The notes beneath the pieces were generated by a model. That model saw only the letters and a list, made by a program, of their open reading frames with translations, did no database searches and had not been told where the DNA came from. DNA of 64,000 bases from Notoacmeibacter sp. MSK16QG-6. GTDB lineage: Bacteria > Pseudomonadota > Alphaproteobacteria > Rhizobiales > Rhizobiaceae. Positions within the stretch are counted from its first letter, which is position 1. Every line of letters starts with the position of its first letter. The position numbers and the translations under genes are program-made. Shown here one piece after another: positions 33,323 to 42,368 of this stretch. The stretch spans positions 62,001 through 126,000 of the forward strand of contig NZ_JAMYXM010000005.1 in the NCBI RefSeq assembly GCF_024158145.1, written 5' to 3'.

Positions 33323-34174
33323 ATGAATCCCCTGATCGAGGTCGACACCCTCGCCGCGATGCTCGATGATCCCGACACGATGGTGCTGGATGCGAGCTGG
33401 TACATGCCCGCCGACGAACGCGATCCCGACGCCGACTTTGCCGACCGGCATATACCCGGCGCTCAACGTTTCGATTTCGATGGCGATGTTCGGGACGAGG
33501 TGAGCCCGCTGCCTCATATGCTGCCTCCGGCGGATCAGTTCGAGACCGCAGCGCGGCAACTCGGTATCTCGCAGCGGAGCAAAATCGTCATCTATGACGG
33601 AGCTGGCATTTTCGCGGCGCCCCGCGCATGGTGGATGTTCAAGGCGATGGGTCATGACGCGGTCGCCGTGCTGAATGGCGGCTTGCCCGCCTGGGAACAA
33701 GCGGGCCGACCGCTCCAGAGCGGTCCGGCGGAACCAAGGCTGTCTGGCGATTTCTCGGCGCGCCCGGATACCAGCCGTTTGCGCTCCTCTTCAGAGGTGA
33801 AATCAGCGCTGGAAGCCGGATCGGAAACCGTCGTCGACGCCCGGGGTGCGCCAAGATTTGCAGGAGAAGCGCCCGAGCCGCGTCCGGGCCTGCGATCCGG
33901 TCATATGCCTGGCGCTTTCAACCTGCCATTCGACCGGTTGATCGCCGATGGCCGCTATCGCTCGCCCGACGAAATGCGGGACATCTGGACGAAGACCGGC
34001 GCGATGAATGGCAAGCCGCTCGTGGCAAGCTGCGGCTCTGGCGTGACCGCCGCCGTCCTCGCACTTGGCGCCGAAGCCGCAGGGCTGGGCACGGTCGCGG
34101 TCTATGACGGGTCGTGGGCGGAGTGGGGACAGGAGAGCCGTCCGGACCTTCCCGTGGAGACCGGAGCATCATGA
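33323..34174 (+). CDS. sseA: Thiosulfate/3-mercaptopyruvate sulfurtransferase
   Basis: This 283-residue protein has two rhodanese domains, the second with the active loop CGSGVTA, the form that marks 3-mercaptopyruvate sulfurtransferases (SseA). It would move sulfur from 3-mercaptopyruvate or thiosulfate to a thiol acceptor. The ATG lies ten bases after the tctA stop with GAAGGA ahead, and the stop overlaps the MmgE/PrpD start as ATGA. A sulfur-transfer enzyme in the middle of a polycarboxylate operon is unusual. Confidence 0.87.
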   Translation: MNPLIEVDTLAAMLDDPDTMVLDASWYMPADERDPDADFADRHIPGAQRFDFDGDVRDEVSPLPHMLPPADQFETAARQLGISQRSKIVIYDGAGIFAAPRAWWMFKAMGHDAVAVLNGGLPAWEQAGRPLQSGPAEPRLSGDFSARPDTSRLRSSSEVKSALEAGSETVVDARGAPRFAGEAPEPRPGLRSGHMPGAFNLPFDRLIADGRYRSPDEMRDIWTKTGAMNGKPLVASCGSGVTAAVLALGAEAAGLGTVAVYDGSWAEWGQESRPDLPVETGAS

Positions 34175-35631
34175 CGTCGGCGCCCTCCCCTGCGAATAAA
34201 ATGTCCGCGTCGAGCGAACCGGAACTGGCGGCGCTCGCCGGTTTCGTGAGCGGTTATCGGGTCGATCCGGATGACAGCCGCCTTCGCGAGCGCTTGCGGA
34301 CAACCATGCTGGACTGGGCCTCCGCGCTGATTGCCGGAACGGGTCATTCTCTTTTCCCGGCATACCGAACCGCCATTTTGCGACCAGGCGAAAGCGGCCC
34401 CTGCCATGCGCTGATCGATGGAAGCAGAAGGCCGCTGACCTCAGCAGCCGCCTATCATGCGGCGGTCAGCCATTTCTGGGAGGTGGACGACGCCCATCGC
34501 GATTCCACCTCGCATCCCGGCATTACGGTCATTCCGGCTGTTCTGGCGCTCGCCGACGCGCGCAACCTTCCGGCCCCGACGGTCGCAGCGGCCATCGTCG
34601 CCGGTTTCGAAACCATTCTTCGCGTCGGCAGTCATCTCGGCGCGGCGCACTACCGCATCAATCATTCGACCGCCACGGCTGGCGCTCTTGGCGCGGCGGC
34701 GGGTGCGGCGCGCGCCATCGGGCTCGACCGCGAGCAGACTTTGTGGGCGTTGGGCCATGCGGGCACACAGGCAGCCGGGCTCTGGGCGTTTCTCGACGAC
34801 GGCGCCGCCGATGCGAAGGCCTTTCATGCCGCATCCGCCGTTCGCAACGGGCTGGACGCTACTCTTCTCGCCGAGGCCGGCATCAAAGGCGCAGCGCGGG
34901 TTCTGGAGGGGCCGCGAGGGATGCGCGCATCCTGGCATCTGGACGATCGCGACTCCAACTGGCTGACGCCGGGCGATGAAGAGATGATCCATACGGTCAC
35001 AGTCAAGGGCTGGCCGGTCTGCGGGCAGATGCACTCGGCCCTCGACTGTGCCGCGCAATTGGCGAAGGCCTCTCCCGATTTCGCCGCGTCCGATTGCCCT
35101 GTAACGGTGGCGCTGCCGCAATCTGCGCTGGCGATTGCAAGTGTCAGCGATCCGAAAACGGTCGCGGAGGCGAAGTTTTCGACGGCATTCTGCATCGCAG
35201 CGACGCTGATGGGCAAACCGCCGAGTCTCACCGGCCTGACCGATGCGCTTGTCTCCGACCCGGCTGTCCGTAAACGCGCCTCAGAGATCCGTCTGGAAGA
35301 GGATGCAGAATTTACGGCGAGATTTCCGAAGGAGCGGCCTGCGCGCGTCACGCTGAATACGGCGCGCGGCGAAATCAGCGAAACACGCGCATTCCGGCGC
35401 GGCGACCCGGAAGCGCCGTGGAGCGATGCCGATATGGATCGCCGCACGGCTGACGTCCTCAAGCTGACAACCTTGCCGACCGATTTCGCTGGCCTGATCG
35501 CCTGGTCGGAAGGTCTCGCCGGATTGAAGCGAGACTGGAAGGCAGCGTCGCTTTTCGACCTCGTCTCGTCCGCTGACATGCCCTCACAAACCGGCAATGA
35601 CGCCAAAGCGCTGGAAGTGTCCATCTCATGA
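34171..35631 (+). CDS. MmgE/PrpD-family protein 1
   Basis: This 486-residue member of the MmgE/PrpD family has the all-helical domain with HDSTSHPGITVIPAV (here HRDSTSHPG) and NHSTATAGALGAAAGAA, and the smaller C-terminal domain. Known members are 2-methylcitrate dehydratase, cis-aconitate decarboxylase and iminodisuccinate epimerase, all acting on polycarboxylates by proton abstraction. It is coupled to its neighbours by ATGA overlaps on both sides (34171-34174 and 35628-35631). It probably works on the same substrate as the lyase at 28808. A distinct paralogue lies at 37933-39300. Confidence 0.85.
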   Translation: MTSAPSPANKMSASSEPELAALAGFVSGYRVDPDDSRLRERLRTTMLDWASALIAGTGHSLFPAYRTAILRPGESGPCHALIDGSRRPLTSAAAYHAAVSHFWEVDDAHRDSTSHPGITVIPAVLALADARNLPAPTVAAAIVAGFETILRVGSHLGAAHYRINHSTATAGALGAAAGAARAIGLDREQTLWALGHAGTQAAGLWAFLDDGAADAKAFHAASAVRNGLDATLLAEAGIKGAARVLEGPRGMRASWHLDDRDSNWLTPGDEEMIHTVTVKGWPVCGQMHSALDCAAQLAKASPDFAASDCPVTVALPQSALAIASVSDPKTVAEAKFSTAFCIAATLMGKPPSLTGLTDALVSDPAVRKRASEIRLEEDAEFTARFPKERPARVTLNTARGEISETRAFRRGDPEAPWSDADMDRRTADVLKLTTLPTDFAGLIAWSEGLAGLKRDWKAASLFDLVSSADMPSQTGNDAKALEVSIS

Positions 35632-37073
35632 AGCCGTCTGTCGCTCCCAATGCCGTTACCGGCGATTTGCCGGAAGGTTTCGTCCAGCGCCTTCGCGACG
35701 CGTTGCCCGCGTCTGCGGTCATCGACGATCCCGACCGTCTTGCCGCGCTTTTGGTCGAGGAGCGCGGCCTGTTCGAAAGCCAGGCACGGATCGCTATCGC
35801 GCCATCGACCACCGAGGAATTGTCGATGGCTGTTCGTATCTGCGCCGAGGCGCAGGTGCCGATGGTGCCCCAGGGCGGGAATACCGGTCTTGTCGGCGGA
35901 GCCGTCGCCAGTGCGGGCGAAGCCGTCATATCCCTTCGCCGGATGGACAAAATTCGGCAGGTCGATCCGGTCAACTATACCATCACGGTCGAAGCGGGAG
36001 CGATTCTGGCCGACATTCAGGCCGCCGCGACGCGTGACGGCTGCCTGTTCCCACTGTCTCTCGGGGCTGAGGGAAGCTGCACGATAGGCGGTAATCTCGC
36101 CAGTAATGCCGGCGGCGTCGGCGTACTCAAATACGGCAATGCTCGTGAGCTTTGTCTGGGCCTGGAAGTCGTTCTGGCCGACGGGACCATCTGGAACGGG
36201 ATGCGGCCGCTTTATAAGGACAATTCCGGCTTCGCGCTCAAACATCTCTTCATCGGATCGGAAGGATCGGTCGGCTTTATCACAGCCGCGGTTTTGAAGC
36301 TGTTTCCGGCCCCGGCCGATACACAGACCGCCTTTTGCGCCCTGCCCTCCGTCGAGGCGGCGCTGTCGCTGCTTTCGCTCGCCCGGCGCGAAAGCGGCGA
36401 TCAGGTCACGGCTTTCGAACTCATGTCCGGCTTCGCGTGCGGCATCGTCTGCGACCATGCCGGCGGCGCTTTCCCATTAGAAGCCCGCGCGCCGTGGTAT
36501 GCGTTAATCGAATTGTCGACCTCGCGTGAAGCGTCGGACCTGCGCCCGGTCTTCGAAGGCATTCTGGAGAAGGCGTTCGAAGATGGCCTCGTCACCGACG
36601 CCGTTATTGCGGAATCGCTGGACCAGTCCGAGAAACTATGGGCACTCCGCGAGCGCACGCCGGAAGCGCAGAAAAAGGCCGGAGGCTCGATCAAGCACGA
36701 CATATCGGTGCCGGTCAGCCGCATTCCGGAATTTATCGGCGAAGCGGGGGCAGCGGTAGAAGAGTACATGCCCGGCATTCATCTTTGCGCCTTCGGTCAT
36801 GTCGGCGACGGCAATGTCCATTTCAACTTCACTCAGCCGGACCACATGGCCAAGGACGAGTTTCTTGGGCATTGGGAGGCAGTGAACGACATTGTCCATC
36901 CAATCGCCATGAAGATGAATGGCTCGATCTCAGCAGAGCACGGCCTCGGTCTTCTGAAGGCGGCCGAAATTCGCTCCTATCGCTCCAAGGCCGAACACGA
37001 CATCAATGTCACGCTCAAGCAGGCGCTCGATCCTCACGGCCTGATGAACCCTGGCAAATTTATTGTTCTCTGA
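35628..37073 (+). CDS. FAD-linked D-2-hydroxyacid dehydrogenase (GlcD/D2HGDH-like)
   Basis: This 481-residue VAO-type flavoprotein has the FAD-binding stretch VPMVPQGGNTGLVGGAV and the C-terminal domain with CAFGHVGDGNVHFN and SAEHGLGLLKA, whose His residues serve catalysis in D-lactate, glycolate and D-2-hydroxyglutarate dehydrogenases. It would oxidise a D-2-hydroxy acid to the 2-oxo acid, passing electrons to a quinone or flavoprotein. It is the last gene of the plus-strand operon. In context it could oxidise malate-, hydroxyglutarate- or citrate-like intermediates. Confidence 0.87.
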   Translation: MKPSVAPNAVTGDLPEGFVQRLRDALPASAVIDDPDRLAALLVEERGLFESQARIAIAPSTTEELSMAVRICAEAQVPMVPQGGNTGLVGGAVASAGEAVISLRRMDKIRQVDPVNYTITVEAGAILADIQAAATRDGCLFPLSLGAEGSCTIGGNLASNAGGVGVLKYGNARELCLGLEVVLADGTIWNGMRPLYKDNSGFALKHLFIGSEGSVGFITAAVLKLFPAPADTQTAFCALPSVEAALSLLSLARRESGDQVTAFELMSGFACGIVCDHAGGAFPLEARAPWYALIELSTSREASDLRPVFEGILEKAFEDGLVTDAVIAESLDQSEKLWALRERTPEAQKKAGGSIKHDISVPVSRIPEFIGEAGAAVEEYMPGIHLCAFGHVGDGNVHFNFTQPDHMAKDEFLGHWEAVNDIVHPIAMKMNGSISAEHGLGLLKAAEIRSYRSKAEHDINVTLKQALDPHGLMNPGKFIVL

Positions 37074-37097
37074 TCGGCGTCGCTTGAGCGCCCTTCC

Positions 37098-37913
37098 TTA
37101 TTTTGCGTCGGCTTTTTCAAGAAAGGCCTCCACGGAGGCGCGGTGCTCCTTGGTGGTGTAGCAGACGGCCTGAGCCTGACGTCCGAGAGCGAAAATCTCC
37201 TCGTCGGAGCTTTCGAATGTTTTGTCGAGAATGGCTTTCGTCAGCGCCACGGCAGCGGGCGATCCCTGAACCAGCTCCTCGGCCCAGCTGCAGGAGACGT
37301 CGATCAGTTCGTCGAGCGACGCCATTCGGTCGGCAAGGCCGATCGCCAGGGCTTCGTCCGCTAAAACGGTGCGGCCGGAAAGAATGAGTTCCTTGGCCCG
37401 CGGCAGGCCTACGCGGCGCGGCAGAAAATACATCCCGCCGCCGTCCGAGACGAGGCCTCTCTTCAAGAAGTTCATGGACATTTTCGCGCCATCCGCCACC
37501 ACGATGAAATCGCACGCCATGGCCATATCCAGACCGAGACCGAACGCCGCGCCGTTTACGGCCGCAATGACGGGCTTGCTGCACCCATGAATGGCAACCA
37601 GGCTTCGATGGGTCTGTTTCTGGCGTTTCCAGCCATTGAAGGCGACTTCGCCCGGAATAGCGTCGAGGCGTTCGCGCATGCCGGCGATATCGCCGCCAGA
37701 ACAGAAACCCTTGCCGGCCCCGGTCAGCACAATCGCACGGATATCGTTTGTCCGCTCCGCCCATTCGAATGCGGCGATCAGCTCCTGCCGCATCTGATCG
37801 TTGATGGCGTTCCGAACGTCAGGGCGATTGAGCCGGATGATGGCGATAACGCCACGTCTTTCGATATCTATGAAGGCGGCGGACTGAGGCGATGTGGTGT
37901 CACTCATGGTCAC
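37098..37913 (-). CDS. Enoyl-CoA hydratase/isomerase family protein
   Basis: This 271-residue crotonase-fold protein shows the substrate-binding segment GKGFCSGGDIAGM and the oxyanion-hole region VNGAAFGLGLDMAMACDF. A Glu for hydration is not certain, so isomerase or hydrolase activity is possible. Start choice is open: GTG at 37913 has AGGGA four bases ahead, while ATG at 37907 lies ten bases from it. It is the last gene of a minus-strand set (LysR, SDR, MmgE/PrpD, hydratase) and is convergent with the FAD dehydrogenase, 24 bases apart. Confidence 0.87.
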   Translation of the reverse strand: MTMSDTTSPQSAAFIDIERRGVIAIIRLNRPDVRNAINDQMRQELIAAFEWAERTNDIRAIVLTGAGKGFCSGGDIAGMRERLDAIPGEVAFNGWKRQKQTHRSLVAIHGCSKPVIAAVNGAAFGLGLDMAMACDFIVVADGAKMSMNFLKRGLVSDGGGMYFLPRRVGLPRAKELILSGRTVLADEALAIGLADRMASLDELIDVSCSWAEELVQGSPAAVALTKAILDKTFESSDEEIFALGRQAQAVCYTTKEHRASVEAFLEKADAK

Positions 37914-37932
37914 TTAATCCCTGAAATATGGT

Positions 37933-39300
37933 TCAAGCCTCGGAGGAGCTGCAGGCATTAATGATGAGATCGCCAGGCAGTCGATCCGACGTCATGATGA
38001 CGTCGCGCAGCCGGGCACTGTCCTCCGGTGTCAGAACGACGGCGGACAGTTCGTCATATTTTTCGAGCAGTTCGGCGTCGGTCAAAGGATCGTCGGGATC
38101 GCCTTTTCGTGTTGGCTGGAAATGGTCGATCACCTCGCCTGAATGAAACGTTATAGAAACATGGGCCTGGCGTTTCGCTGGATAGGCGGCGGCAATTTCG
38201 GCGTCTTCTGCAACCCTAACCTTTGCCATGAAATTGCGGATGTCGCTGCGGCCTAAAGTGTCGGGCTTGAAGGCGGACAGGCGCACCGCGCTAGTGAGAA
38301 ATAGGGCTGCTGTGCAGTACTGGATGCTGAAGCGCGCATCGCGGGCGCTGCTCACATCCATTCTGTCGCAGATGGAGACGGTCGGCCCGTAACCGAGAAT
38401 GTCGATCCGTTCGATGTCGTCGGGCTTGAAACCATGCGTTTTCTGCATGGCGCAGATCGCGTCCAGAGTTGGGAAGATATGGCCACAACAGCCGTGATTT
38501 TTGAATGTCATTCGGGAAATGGGTGTCCACTTGCCCAGGCCTTCGAGCCCGGCTGTCCAGTTGCCGGTGCTGTCGCTGGTCGCGGCGGCATAGCCATGCG
38601 GCGCGTGGAGGCTATCGGGCGAGCCGGTCACGCCCTCTGCAGCGGCAAGGCCCGCCAGCACGCCCGCCTCGGCGGCATGGCCGCAATGCAGCGGCTTGGT
38701 GAGGCCGCGCCCCTGCAAATTCTCCTGATGGCCGCCGGCAAAGCTCGTGGCGATGGCAATGGCGTGACCGATAGCCTCTGCATCGCAACGCTTTAGCATG
38801 GCGGTGGACACGGCTGCCCCGATTGTGCCGACGGTCGCGGTGATGTGCCAGTTTCGGTAATGGCTGGGCTGGAGCGCCAGTGCAATGCGGCAACCGACCT
38901 CGTAGCCGCCGATGATTGCCCGGTGAAACCGTTCGGCGCCGGCGTCTTCAGCCTGCGCTACGGCTAACGCAGCCGATATGGTCGGGCTGCCGGGATGATA
39001 TCCGCCATCCCGGAAGATGTCGTCGAACTCGACCGTATGGCTTGCGGTGCCGTTCAGCAGCGCGGCGTGGCGTGTGGCGGTCCGGCCTTCGTCGACATAG
39101 GAAACGGCCTCGCCTGTTCCACGCCCGGTCCTAAGCGCCTGCGCGACTGCTACCGCCGGCGCTTCCACACAGCCCGGCAAGAGGGCTGCAAAAAAATCCA
39201 GCACCGCGCGGCGGGTATCGTGTTCCACAGCCTCGCTCAATTCGCGGCTTTGCCAGCTTTCGGCGGCCTGCGCCAATATGTTGAGCGGATTGCCTGTCAA
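37933..39300 (-). CDS. MmgE/PrpD-family protein 2
   Basis: This 455-residue MmgE/PrpD protein has TVEFDDIFRDGGYHPGSPTI and MTFKNHGCCGHIFPTLDA, matching the family's active-site stretches. It is clearly diverged from the copy at 34171. Likely roles are dehydration, decarboxylation or epimerisation of a polycarboxylate. It starts four bases after the SDR stop and ends about 20 bases before the hydratase gene, in one operon with them. Confidence 0.85.
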   Translation of the reverse strand: MTGNPLNILAQAAESWQSRELSEAVEHDTRRAVLDFFAALLPGCVEAPAVAVAQALRTGRGTGEAVSYVDEGRTATRHAALLNGTASHTVEFDDIFRDGGYHPGSPTISAALAVAQAEDAGAERFHRAIIGGYEVGCRIALALQPSHYRNWHITATVGTIGAAVSTAMLKRCDAEAIGHAIAIATSFAGGHQENLQGRGLTKPLHCGHAAEAGVLAGLAAAEGVTGSPDSLHAPHGYAAATSDSTGNWTAGLEGLGKWTPISRMTFKNHGCCGHIFPTLDAICAMQKTHGFKPDDIERIDILGYGPTVSICDRMDVSSARDARFSIQYCTAALFLTSAVRLSAFKPDTLGRSDIRNFMAKVRVAEDAEIAAAYPAKRQAHVSITFHSGEVIDHFQPTRKGDPDDPLTDAELLEKYDELSAVVLTPEDSARLRDVIMTSDRLPGDLIINACSSSEA

Positions 39301-39304
39301 AGCC

Positions 39305-40096
39305 CTATCCCCGCTTCAGCAGCAGGCCGCCATCGACCGGCAGGAGCACGCCGGTGACGTATCGGGCTTCATCGGAGGCGAGGAAGACGGCGGCATTCGC
39401 CACGTCCCATGCCTCACCCATATGCCCCATCGGAACCAGCGCATCGCGTTCGGCCCGAATGTCCTCGCGGGAGCGACCGCTTTCGGCAGCGCGCCGTTCG
39501 ATGGCCATGGGCGTGTCGATAAGCCCGGGAAGGATGACGTTCGCGCGCACGCCGAACGGCGCGTTTTCCGCCGCGATATGCTGCGTGAAGGTATTGATCG
39601 CGCCTTTGGACGTTTTGTAACCGACGGTCGGCCGCATCGAGAGCGAGGATGTCGAGGAAATCGTGATAATGGAACCGGTGCGGCGCTCGCGCATGGAGGG
39701 CAGCGCAGCCTTGCAGAGCATGAACATGCTCTTGAGGTTCAGCGTCATGATCCGGTCCCAGACATCGGCGTCCAGGTCTGGCGTCGCACGATCTCCCTTG
39801 GACAGGCCGACATTGTTGTGCAGGACGTCGATCCGGCCGAATTTTTCAAGGGTCTGGCGGACGATGTCCCGACACGCCGCCTCGTCGGTGACGTCTGCCG
39901 CAACGGTGACGGCCTTATCCTGGCCGATCATCTCGCGTGTTTCCTCGGCCCAGTCGTGATTAATGTCGACCAGCACGCAGGTCGCGCCTTCTTCGGCAAA
40001 GCGGATGGCGGTGGCGCGGCCATTGCCAGGCGTCGAGCCCGGCTGCTGACCCGCCCCTGTGACAATTGCGACCTTCCCGCTCAGTCGTCCACTCAT
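39305..40096 (-). CDS. Short-chain dehydrogenase/reductase 1
   Basis: This 263-residue SDR has the Rossmann fold with NN-V-type motif (HNNVGLS), Ser in ISSTSSLS and the YKTSK catalytic Tyr-Lys pair. The nucleotide loop is enlarged: GAGQQPGSTPGNGRA replaces the usual TGxxxGxG, as in the SDR at 53725. It oxidises or reduces a secondary alcohol using NAD(P). GGGAGGAAA precedes the start. It is second in the LysR-led minus-strand set. Confidence 0.88.
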   Translation of the reverse strand: MSGRLSGKVAIVTGAGQQPGSTPGNGRATAIRFAEEGATCVLVDINHDWAEETREMIGQDKAVTVAADVTDEAACRDIVRQTLEKFGRIDVLHNNVGLSKGDRATPDLDADVWDRIMTLNLKSMFMLCKAALPSMRERRTGSIITISSTSSLSMRPTVGYKTSKGAINTFTQHIAAENAPFGVRANVILPGLIDTPMAIERRAAESGRSREDIRAERDALVPMGHMGEAWDVANAAVFLASDEARYVTGVLLPVDGGLLLKRG

Positions 40097-40202
40097 GACC
40101 GCAGTTTCCTCCCGAAGTTCAGATCAGTCTAACAGCGCCGCAGCGGGGCTGGACCTGACTAGGGGTAAGGCTCTGCAAATCGCTCGTTTGTTCAGATCGG
40201 TC

Positions 40203-41126
40203 TCAGTCGGGCTGGCCGGCCTTGAAGAATTCGCGCGGTTGGCCGACCTGATCGAGCAACCAGTCGATGAACCGCCGTGTCTTCACGCTTACCGAAACAG
40301 TCGTCGGCCATATCACGTGAAAGGCGGCGCCCGTTGGGATGCGCATGTCGAACGGGCGGACGAGCTTTCCTTCCCTGATGACGTCATCCAGCAGTCCAAG
40401 CTGGCCTATCGCCAGCCCGAAGCCCTGTTGTGCCGCAGAAAATGTCAGAAGCGAGGTTTCGAAATCAGTCCCGACATTGAAGTCCATATCCACTTCGGTC
40501 GCACGCGCCCAGAATTCCCACGCACGCCGGCGATATCGCGAATGCAGCAATTCGCCTTTGGTCACGTCTTCGGGTTTCTCAAGCCCACCGATCGAGTCGA
40601 GATAGGACTGACTGCAGACGACATCGACCTGTTCGTCCCAAAGCTTCCGGCTGCGCGCATCGCGCCAATTGCCTGCGCCGAGTTGAAGCGCCACGTCCAG
40701 ATGCGTCCCACGGAAGTCAAGCGGCTCGACTTTTGTGTCGAAGCGCACACGGATATCGGAATATTGCCGGGTGAATGCCGTTAGCTTGGGCATAAGCCAG
40801 TGATGCGCCATGGTCGGGTGGACGCGAAGATTGACCGTGCCTTCCGTTTCATGACTTATCATTCGCTGTGTTGCGCGTTCCAGATCGTCGAACAGACCGG
40901 CGATCTCCAGGCCGAACGCGCGGCCCACCTCGGTCAGCTTTGCAGACCGCACCCCGCGTTCGAAGAGACTTACGTCCAGAAAGTTCTCCAGAATGGCGAT
41001 CTGCCGGCTGATGGCGACCTGACTGACGCCCAGTTCCTTGGCAGCGGCCGTAAATGTCTTGTGGCGGGACGCGACCGCAAAAGAGCGAAGAGGGTTCAAA
41101 GGCAAACTAATGCGACGGCGTTGCAT
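40203..41126 (-). CDS. LysR-family regulator (GcvA-like)
   Basis: This 307-residue LysR protein has the helix-turn-helix at about residues 10-68 (AAAKELGVSQVAISRQIA) and a substrate-binding domain of GcvA type. It lies 106 bases upstream of the SDR gene on the same strand and is divergent from the AbrB-family gene at 41250, so it could control either set. The 123-base divergent gap shows no clear palindrome to my eye. Confidence 0.87.
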   Translation of the reverse strand: MQRRRISLPLNPLRSFAVASRHKTFTAAAKELGVSQVAISRQIAILENFLDVSLFERGVRSAKLTEVGRAFGLEIAGLFDDLERATQRMISHETEGTVNLRVHPTMAHHWLMPKLTAFTRQYSDIRVRFDTKVEPLDFRGTHLDVALQLGAGNWRDARSRKLWDEQVDVVCSQSYLDSIGGLEKPEDVTKGELLHSRYRRRAWEFWARATEVDMDFNVGTDFETSLLTFSAAQQGFGLAIGQLGLLDDVIREGKLVRPFDMRIPTGAAFHVIWPTTVSVSVKTRRFIDWLLDQVGQPREFFKAGQPD

Positions 41127-41249
41127 AATGTATGGTTATCCTTGGGCAATTAAAGCGTACCGGACATCCGTTCAGGTTAGGCTATTCTTCGTGAGGGATT
41201 TGCGTCAAGACAGGCTGGAGAGGCGTCAATCCCAGTCGAAACAAAGGTC

Positions 41250-42368
41250 ATGAACCCGAAACCTCCCGCGCCCGGAGCATCAGCCCCACCTCCCATACGC
41301 CCGGCGCTGGCATGGGTCGGACTCGCCGCGCTATTCTTGTCGTGCATCGGCGCGGGCTGGCTGTTCGAGCGCATCGGCGCGCCGCTGCCATGGATGATCG
41401 GCCCGCTGCTGCTGACGGCGGCCATCTTTATCGGTTTCGACCCGCCCATTGTCGTGCCGAACCGGTTGCGCCCCTTCGGCCAGATCGTCGTCGCAACCCA
41501 GGTCGGGCTGGCTTTTTCACCCGCCGCTTTCGGTCTCATAGCAGAGCTTGCGCCGGTGCTTGTCGGCACAGCGCTGGTGACGGGCGCTTGTATCTTTCTG
41601 GTCGCCGTCGTTTCAGCGCGCCTGACAGGCCAGAGCCTCGCTCAGGCGTTTCTTTCGGCGGCTCCCACCAGTCCGGTCGAAGCAGCAACAATGGCAATGG
41701 AGGCGGGCTTCAATCCCATGCCGGTGATCTTTTCGCAGACCGTGCGCCTCTCGGCGGTCGTTCTTCTTCTGCCCGCCGCGCTCTATGCGATCGACGGCTG
41801 GCCGAAAACGGGACGTCCGCCGGTAACGCTCGAAATAGGCGATCCTGTCTCGATTGTCGCCCTTGCAGCAGTCGGCATCGCGTTTGCGCGTCTGTTCCGC
41901 GTCCTCCGCGTCCCAAACCCGAATTTTCTCGGTCCGATGTCGATGGCGGCGGCGCTATCGGCCAGCGGGTTCGGACTGGCCCCCTACCCCTCGGTCGTCA
42001 TGGCTCTCGCGCAGGTCGTGCTTGGCGCATGGCTCGGCTCGACCTTCCGGCGGGAGGTGATGAGCTCGGCCTTGCGATTATCGCTGGCGAGCGTGGCGAC
42101 GGCTCTGCTTTTGCTTCTGCTTTGCTCATTGTCGGGTGTCGGCATCGCGCTTCTGACCGGCGTCGACTGGCGGACGCTTGTGCTGGGCGCCGCGCCTGGT
42201 GGCGCTGTCGAAATGGCATTGACCGCCAAATTTCTGGAGCAGAATGTCGTTCTCATCACGACCTTTCATCTGATCCGCATCTTCATCTTCATGCCGAACA
42301 TTCCATGGATCGTGCGGCTGATCGTTCGCCGCGAACGACGCAATAAAAAAGGAGCTTCTGCATCATGA
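41250..42368 (+). CDS. AbrB-family integral membrane protein
   Basis: This 372-residue membrane protein has about ten hydrophobic segments arranged as two repeated halves, each with an AbrB-duplication pattern (GAPLPWMIGPLLLTA, and PNFLGPMSMAAALSASG). The family was once called ammonia monooxygenase regulators; its members are now regarded as probable transporters of unknown substrate, often next to carboxylate genes. Its stop overlaps the following dehydrogenase start as ATGA, so the two are co-translated. Confidence 0.82.
   Translation: MNPKPPAPGASAPPPIRPALAWVGLAALFLSCIGAGWLFERIGAPLPWMIGPLLLTAAIFIGFDPPIVVPNRLRPFGQIVVATQVGLAFSPAAFGLIAELAPVLVGTALVTGACIFLVAVVSARLTGQSLAQAFLSAAPTSPVEAATMAMEAGFNPMPVIFSQTVRLSAVVLLLPAALYAIDGWPKTGRPPVTLEIGDPVSIVALAAVGIAFARLFRVLRVPNPNFLGPMSMAAALSASGFGLAPYPSVVMALAQVVLGAWLGSTFRREVMSSALRLSLASVATALLLLLLCSLSGVGIALLTGVDWRTLVLGAAPGGAVEMALTAKFLEQNVVLITTFHLIRIFIFMPNIPWIVRLIVRRERRNKKGASAS

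Noticed and set aside
34824-36458. A 544-codon open frame on the minus strand
   Set aside because: It covers parts of the MmgE/PrpD and FAD-dehydrogenase genes, both strongly supported; its translation is low-complexity and family-free.
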